The translations under genes and the position numbers were made by a program. A DNA stretch of 64,000 nucleotides from positions 3,375,307 to 3,439,306 of the forward strand of contig NW_020312867.1 in assembly GCF_003265705.1 (NCBI RefSeq). Reading direction: 5' to 3'. Of the stretch, positions 57,822 through 64,000 are shown in pieces. The notes under the pieces were generated by a model. That model made no database searches. It was not told where the DNA came from and saw only the letters and a program-made list of their open reading frames with translations. This DNA comes from Callorhinus ursinus. Its lineage: Eukaryota; Chordata; Mammalia; Carnivora; Otariidae. Every line of letters starts with the position of its first letter. Position 1 is the first letter of the stretch.

Positions 57822-60797
57822 CTGGGGAACAGAAAGTTCCGGAAAGTTTGACCTCAGAGACTGTCCACTTATACCAGCAGATTATCTAGACAGGAAAAAC
57901 GAGGCCCCAGACAGACGGTGAATCCATCTGGGGTCATTCTGCAAGTGATGGGGAGAAGGTCAGGGCTCTTTCTGCTACATGACATCAAAGGCCTCTGGCT
58001 GCTGGGATTAGAAGAGCCTGTAAGGAAGGCACTTCGTCCGTGTCCTACCTCCATGCAGGCTTTCCAACAATCACACTCTTCAGGGTACAGCTTTTCACAA
58101 GGTTTCCCCCATGTCCAATCTCAACTCTTGTGCCAAGCCATTTTTCTCTTCCTCATGCAGTGACAGAATTCCAACAACGAGTCTTCCTCTTCTAAATCTT
58201 CCCTTCCGCAGCCACCACACCCTCCCTCATCCTCTCTGCAGGTCTCTACTCACATGTCCTCACTGGGCCTCAGTTACCTTCTCTGTCCCTCACAGACCTT
58301 GGGGGTTCACTGGCCTCCTCTCGGCAGCTCCGTTACACCTCTGGCTCCCTGACCGTGATGATGATATGACAGCAATATTTACTGAGCATTCGCTACATCC
58401 CAGGCCCTCTTGCTGCTGCCGTGGGTACTAACTCATTTGACACCCTCACAGTCCCCCACGAGGTGGGTCCTATTGTTATCCTCATTTTACAGAGGATGCT
58501 GCTGAGATTGAGAAACTTGTCCAACATCACACGGCATGGAAGCAATAAAGCTAGCATTTGAGCCCAGGGGATCTGTCTTCAGAGTCCATGCTTTTAACCA
58601 CTATACTCTGAGGAAACTGAGGCACAAAGAGGTTAAGTAACTTGCCCAAGGACAGAAAGAGGTGGAGGCAGGATTTGAACCCAGTGATCTGTTCAGGGCC
58701 CCACTGAGGGCAGCACTGTTGGCAGGTACCCTCATCCACCTGCAACCAATCCCACACACACCAGCTAGTCAGGGCCCTTTTCTGCCTAAGCCCTTCAAAT
58801 ACCTTCCCACAGCACGCAGGATAAAAGAAAACTCCTCATTGTGGCCCCAAGGCCTGGGCTATCTCACCTTTGCCTGGCTCTCCAGCCTGGCCTCATGTCA
58901 CCCTACCTTGTTTACTCTGTTCCAGCCATGCTACCCTCCCTTCCAGTCCCCTTGACACACCAAGCTCCTTCTGGCCTCAGGTTTTGAGCTTACTCTTCCT
59001 TGGTCTGCAACACACTTCCCCCAGGTCGTCCCCAGCTTGTTCTTTTCCCCATTCAGGTCTCAGCTTAAACATCACCTCCTCGGAGCTGGCTTCCTTGATT
59101 GTTCCACTTAAGAAGCCTGCCCCACAATCCAGCTTTCTCTTCCATTCCCAACAGCAGTTTGCACTATTTTGTGTGTTTGCTAATTTATCTGTTTATTGTC
59201 TGTCCCCAGACTAGATCATAAGCCTATGAGGGCTGGAAGAATGTCAGTTTACTTGCCCACACTGGCATTTTGGGCCATGCTCAAGAACTATCTGCTGAAT
59301 GAATACTCAAATGGGGTAACAGAACATTCGAATTAGCAGCTCACCCAGCTGAATTTCCTCATTTTCTGATGAGGACACAGATTCAGAGAGGTCAAGTGAT
59401 TTGCCCAAGGCCACACAGCTGTCTAATTAGAAGCAAAATGAAGATAAGGACCCCCTGACCTTGACCCCAATCTGTCATATCCCTTCTGCCCTGCCCATGG
59501 CTCCGGCTTGCCCAATCTGAGGCCTCGGTCTGCCTGTTCCCTGGAGAAGCTGGTTCCCCTACACCTCCTGGCTCAAAACAAAGGCTCTACTCCAGGCCCC
59601 AAACTCTGTGTTTCCAAGACTGACCCAGCTTCACACTCCTGCTGCCCACGTTAGGCAAATGTGATCTACATGAATACAGGCACAGCTGTCACCATTCACT
59701 CTTCGACAAATGAAGTCAGGGAGAACAGAGTCTTACCAAAGACACATTAGGGAGACATCCACAGGCATTTTCATCAAGAGTCATGGTAACACATATTTGG
59801 GGGGGGGGGCTTCTCTGTGCTGGGCCCTGTGTGACGAACGAGGCAGCAGGTCTTTGTTCCGAGCCCTCACCCAAAGCCTTCTAGGCCTTCCTAGAGAATC
59901 AAGGCCAAGGCCCCTATTCCAGCACGGCAGGCCCTTGACAACACGGGCCCTGCTGCTCTCGTGCCATATTGCCCCGTCTGCACTGCTGTCACTATCTGCC
60001 CAACCAGACGACGCCGTTCTGCCCTCTGGTGCCCTCATTCGGCTTGGGGTGCCCAGCATCCCCAGCTGCTCTGCCTGGAGGTGTGAGGTTCATTCACAGG
60101 CCAGGGACTGGCCTCAGGAGCCCCGTGTTCAGTTCTGAGTGCCTTACCTGGAAGCACTAACTGCCCTGAAGGAATGGAGGATGTTCTGACCAAATGAGAA
60201 AATAATTAACGGGGCACTGGCACTGTGCCCGGCTCCCGAAATGTTGAATGAAAAACAAAGTGGCATTCTTTAAATATCTAAGGGGCCATCATGTGGCTAG
60301 GAAGCTGATTTCTTCTGTTTTGTTCTTGGGGTGGTGGGGGGAGGTTGGGGGAGGAGCTAATTAAACGTTACAGGAGGCAGAGTTTTGCTGAAAAAAAGGA
60401 AGAGCTTCCTAAGAGCTTGGAAATATTCCATCAGCCTTGAGGGAGGGCTGTGCCAGGGGCTGGGGCTCCCACCCAGTACTGGCTGGCCTTCCTACCTCTG
60501 GACTCCCAGTCCCGTGGGGCAGGAGCATTAAGAGCCCACCACAGCGGGGGGTGACAGGCATGTGAGGGGGACCCTGGAGATGCTGTAACTGAGGAACAGT
60601 GGTGAGGGCACGGTGAGGGAGCACCTCTCTGGACTATGACGACCACATACTAGATGATGACCACACATGGGGCTTCCGAAGACAGCCCCTCCCCAGGGAA
60701 GGTGGAGGCCCACCTGCTGCCCAGCTCCCACAATGATGAACTCATGGCCAAACTTGTTTCATTCATGCATTCCCCACCCCTCCAACTATTGGATAAC
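57822..60797. other. Upstream CNBD2 intron sequence (no exon found)
   Basis: Reverse MIR copies at about 58,360-58,600, 58,605-58,690 and 59,335-59,450, and an L2 piece at about 58,750-59,330 (CTTCCCCCAGGTCGTCCCC). A G-run lies at 59,801-59,810. Earlier CNBD2 exons must lie here or beyond the window; I could not pick one out. Confidence 0.45.
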
Positions 60798-60928
60798 TTT
60801 TTTTTTTTTAAGTAGGCTCCATGCCCAGCATGGAGCCCAACATGGGGCTTGAATTCATGACCCTGAGATCAAGACCTGAGCTGAGATTAAGAGTTGGGCA
60901 TTTAACCAACTGAACCATCAGGCACCCC
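60798..60928 (-). mobile_element. Old CAN-SINE (truncated)
   Basis: T-run, GCCCAGCATGGAGCCCAACA, GATCAAGACCTGAGCTGAG and ACCATCAGGCACCCC. Similar in form to 12,890-13,025. Confidence 0.88.
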
Positions 60929-60944
60929 AGATAATTATGTTTTT

Positions 60945-61985
60945 AATAGACTTTATTTTTTAAAACAATTTTAAACTTAGAAAAACTGAGAAGATAGTAC
61001 AGAGTTCCCATATAATCCCATACAGTTTCCTCTGTTATTAGCATCTTACATTAGTAGGATACTTTTGCTATGATTAAAGAACCAATATCAATATATTATT
61101 ATTATTGTTAACTCAGGTCAAGGAGTTATTTAGATTTCCTCTTTTAGCCTAACGTCCTTTTCCTGTTCCATGATCCTATCCAAAACACATATTCATTTAT
61201 TCTCTTATCTCCTTAGACTCCTCTTGGCTGGGCAGTTTCTCAGACTGACCTTGTTTATGATGACCCTGATAGCTATTTAGGAGTACTGATCAGGAATTTT
61301 GAATGACACCCAGTGATTTGGTCCCATGATTAGACTGGGGTTATGGATTATTGGGAAGAGAACCACGGAGGTAAAGTGTCATTCTCATCACATCATACCC
61401 CATTTCATCATATTAAGAGACATACTATCAACACACTTTAACTGCAGCTGTTGGCCTTGATCACCTGGCTACAGTGGGGTTTCTCAGGTTCCTCCACCGT
61501 AAAGTTACTCTTTTCCCCCCCTTTCCGTACTGTACTCTTTAGAAGGAAGTCACTATGTACAGCCCGCACCTAAGGAGTGGGGTTTATACATCCTCTCCTT
61601 TAGGATGTATGTAAATTATCTGGAATTCTTCTGCATGGGAGATTTGTCTCTTCTCCCCTATTTATTAATTTGTTCATTATTTATTCATTATACAGTATGT
61701 TCTCAGAGATGTTTACTATATACTTTCAGTTATAATCGAATACTATTTTATTTTGTTGCTCAAATTGTTCAAATTGTTCTAGCTTTAGCTACTGGGAGCT
61801 CTTTCAGTTGGCACCTGTGTCCCTTTGATATGCCTGCCTCCATCAATGTAGGGTTTTTTCCCCCAATACTTCCTTACTCCACGGCACTACAAAATGCTCC
61901 AGGCTCATCTTGTCTATTCCCTGCCCTAGACCTAGAATCAATCATTTTTCAAGAAGCCCTTGTTTCTCTTATTGAAGAATGGTAT
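60945..61985 (-). mobile_element. Old L1 3' region
   Basis: GAGTTCCCATATAATCCCATAC, CAGTTTCTCAGACTGACC, CACCGTAAAGTTACTC and AAGTCACTATGTACAGCCC; related to 31,320-32,170. Confidence 0.75.
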
Positions 61986-62002
61986 TAGAAATCAAGATCC
62001 AG

Positions 62003-62201
62003 AGGAGCCCGGGTGGCTCAGTTGGTTAACCATCTGCCTTCAGCTCAGGTCGTGATCCCAGCGTCCTGGGATTGAGCCCCGCATCGGGCTCCCTGCTCAG
62101 TAGAGTCTGCTTCTCCCTCTCCCTCTCATCCTGCTTGTGCTCTCTCTCTCTCTCTCTCTCTGTGTCAAATAAATAAATAAATAAATAAAAATTTTAAAAT
62201 A
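62003..62201 (+). mobile_element. CAN-SINE
   Basis: GAGCCCGGGTGGCTCAGT to (AAAT)n. Target copies AGAAATCAAGATCCAG / AGAAACCAAGATCCAG. Confidence 0.95.
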
Positions 62202-62800
62202 AGAAACCAAGATCCAGGTGCTAGGTTTGCTCATTGCTACTGGAGTGTCTTTTCTTTTAGACCCTGTCAGTTGACAGAGCAAAAGATATATGTTGAGACA
62301 CATATCTCTAAATATCTCCATGTGTAACCATCTGTATTTATATCAAGCTAAAAAGGAGTTCATACAGATGTCTTCAACGAATCCATTACCACATGGATCA
62401 TTCTAGCCTCCTCCTTGCTTATCTGCAAATTTCTACTCCAATGATGAGAAACCTGGCTGCCGTCATCTGCCATTCAATAACTGAATTGATCCATTTCAGT
62501 ACACGTGTATTGCAGTATCAGAACTGTCGAGCATACGCCCATGGGTAATGATGTTATCAGCTAGAGTACAGTGCTCATGTGCAGTTCCTTCTGCTTTCAG
62601 TCTCAGGGACCCCAGCTGCCTCCAGCGTTAGAGGGTCTCCCACCCTCTTCACTGAGATCGTTTCATATATTTGTAGTATCATTAGATGCTCTTGTCATAG
62701 TCTGCATTCCCTCCTGGGATCCCCTGCCTCCTAAATTACTTTTTTTTTTTTTTACAAATTGCATACATTAAGGTTCATTCTTTGTGCTATGACGTTCTGT

Positions 62801-63003
62801 GAGGGCACCTGGGTGGCTCAGTTGGTTAAGCAACTGCCTTCGGCTCAGGTCATGATCCTGGAGTTCTGGGATCGAGTCCCGCATCAGGCTCCCTGCTCCG
62901 TCTGCTTCTCTCTCTGACCCTCCCCCCATCATGTGCTTTCTCTCTCTCTCATTCCCTCTGTCTCAAATAAATAAATAAAATCTAAAAAAATTAAAAAAAT
63001 AAA
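62801..63003 (+). mobile_element. CAN-SINE
   Basis: GAGGGCACCTGGGTGGCTCAG to AAATAAATAAATAAAATC and an A-rich tail. Flanks GTTCTGTGA / GTTCTGAGT. Confidence 0.94.
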
Positions 63004-63009
63004 GTTCTG

Positions 63010-63540
63010 AGTCTTGTCAAATGCTTAAGGGTTTGTCTCTTCCATTACAGTATCATACAGAATAATTTTACTCTCCTAAAAATCCTCTGTGCTTTACCTA
63101 TTTATCCCTCCTCCTGAACTCCAAACCTCTGGTGACCACTGATCACTATCTCTATAGTTATGCCTTTTCCAGAATGTCATATAATTGGAATATACAATAC
63201 TTAATCTTTTCATATTGGCTTCTTTCACTTAGAATATTCATTTAAGTTTCCTCCATGTAATTTCTTAGCTTGAGAGTTCATTTCTTCTTATTGATGAATT
63301 GTTCATTGTTTGGATTTACCAGTTAGTTTATATTCGCTTTTCCATGTAAATTTTTAGAATCACTTTGTCAATATCCACAAAATAACTTTCTGGGATTTTG
63401 GCTGGGATTGTGTTGAATCTATACATCAAGTTGGAAAGAACTAACACGTTAACAATAGAAACTTCCAATCCATGAACATAGAATATTTCTCCATTTATTT
63501 AAATCTTCTTTGAATTCTTTTATTATAAGTTTTTAAAAGA
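63010..63540 (-). mobile_element. Old L1 fragment
   Basis: CTCTGGTGACCACTGATCAC, CTTTCACTTAGAATATTC and TTGGCTGGGATTGTGTTGAATC are reverse L1 words. Confidence 0.75.
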
Positions 63541-63550
63541 TTTTATTTTA

Positions 63551-63735
63551 GGGCGCCTGGGTGGCTCAGTTGGTTAAGTTACTGCCTTCAGCTCAGGTCA
63601 TGATCCTGGAGTCCCGGGATCGAGTCCTGCATCGGGCTCCCTGCTCAGCAGGGAGTCTGCTTCTCCCTCTGACCCTCCCCCTTCTCATGCTCTATCTCAT
63701 TCTCTCTCTCAAATAAATAAAATCTTAAAAAAAAG
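63551..63735 (+). mobile_element. CAN-SINE
   Basis: GGGCGCCTGGGTGGCTCAGTT to AAATAAATAAAATC. Target copies AAAAGATTTTATTTTA / AAAAGATTTTATTTAT. Confidence 0.95.
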
Positions 63736-63739
63736 ATTT

Positions 63740-64000
63740 TATTTATTTATTTTTATTTAAATAAAATAAAGATTTATTTTATTTATTATACTTATTTAAT
63801 TTAATTTAATAAATTATTTATTTAATTATTTAGATTTATTTATTTCTTTGAGAGAGAGAGCCCGCATGCAAGCATGGGGGAGGGGCAGAGGGAGAGGGAG
63901 AAGCAGACTCCCCGCTGAGCAGGGAGCCTGATGTGGGGCTTGATCCCAAGACCCTGAGACCATGACCTGAGTGGAAGGCAGGTGCTTAACTGACTGAGCC
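63740..64000 (-). mobile_element. CAN-SINE, cut by the window end, with an expanded A/T tail
   Basis: An AT-rich stretch of ATTTA/TAAAT words (63,740-63,845), then TTTGAGAGAGAGAG and the SINE body to GACTGAGCC at the window edge. It lies head to tail-opposed with the SINE at 63,551. Confidence 0.88.

Noticed and set aside
63551..64000. tRNA-gene-like A/B boxes in the SINEs
   Set aside because: CAN-SINEs descend from a tRNA; these are retroposed copies with A-tails and target duplications, not tRNA genes.

Overview
This is mammalian nuclear DNA from a carnivore. The best clue is about two dozen tRNA-derived CAN-SINEs (plus-strand hallmark GCGCCTGGGTGGCTCAGT; minus-strand hallmark CCACCCAGGCGCC). 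Their internal consensus lacks the dog-specific 'GGCGCAGCGGTTT' start and the felid form, so a non-canid caniform (bear, seal, mustelid or relative) is most likely. Carnivore-type L1 3' ends, MaLR LTRs, MIR, L2 and hAT elements fill most of the rest. Almost all open frames in the window are chance frames in GC-rich or repeat DNA.

The central feature is a CpG-island gene at about 40.03-45.10 kb on the plus strand that I identify as the long noncoding RNA NORAD. It has no credible reading frame and ends at an AATAAA at 45,072. It carries about 12 diverged units of 280-360 nt, each built round a short CATCTAG/CTAGATG hairpin, and 15 exact PUMILIO sites (TGTANATA). NORAD sequesters PUMILIO proteins. 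Here the units alternate between two types, so the real period is a dimer of about 640 nt, and PUMILIO sites sit at fixed distances from the hairpins.

On the minus strand downstream are two exons of CNBD2 (57,658-57,821 and about 52,575-52,924). Their splice phases fit exactly (AG|T), and the stop is followed after 4 nt by the poly(A) signal. In human the order is CNBD2 - NORAD - EPB41L1, so the window is inverted relative to human chromosome 20q11. The large CpG island at 9.4-11.4 kb, with minus-strand splice donors at 10,995 and 10,524, is in the expected position and strand for a noncoding first exon of EPB41L1. Positions 1-9,400 would then be its first intron.

Between these, a second CpG island at 28.5-29.1 kb abuts a 0.9-kb diverged CAGTCAG-rich tandem tract. 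It holds a plus-strand ATG in good context with a splice donor 170 nt downstream. I cannot assign it to a gene. The remaining DNA is introns and intergenic sequence, layered with SINEs, many of them bounded by visible target-site duplications.
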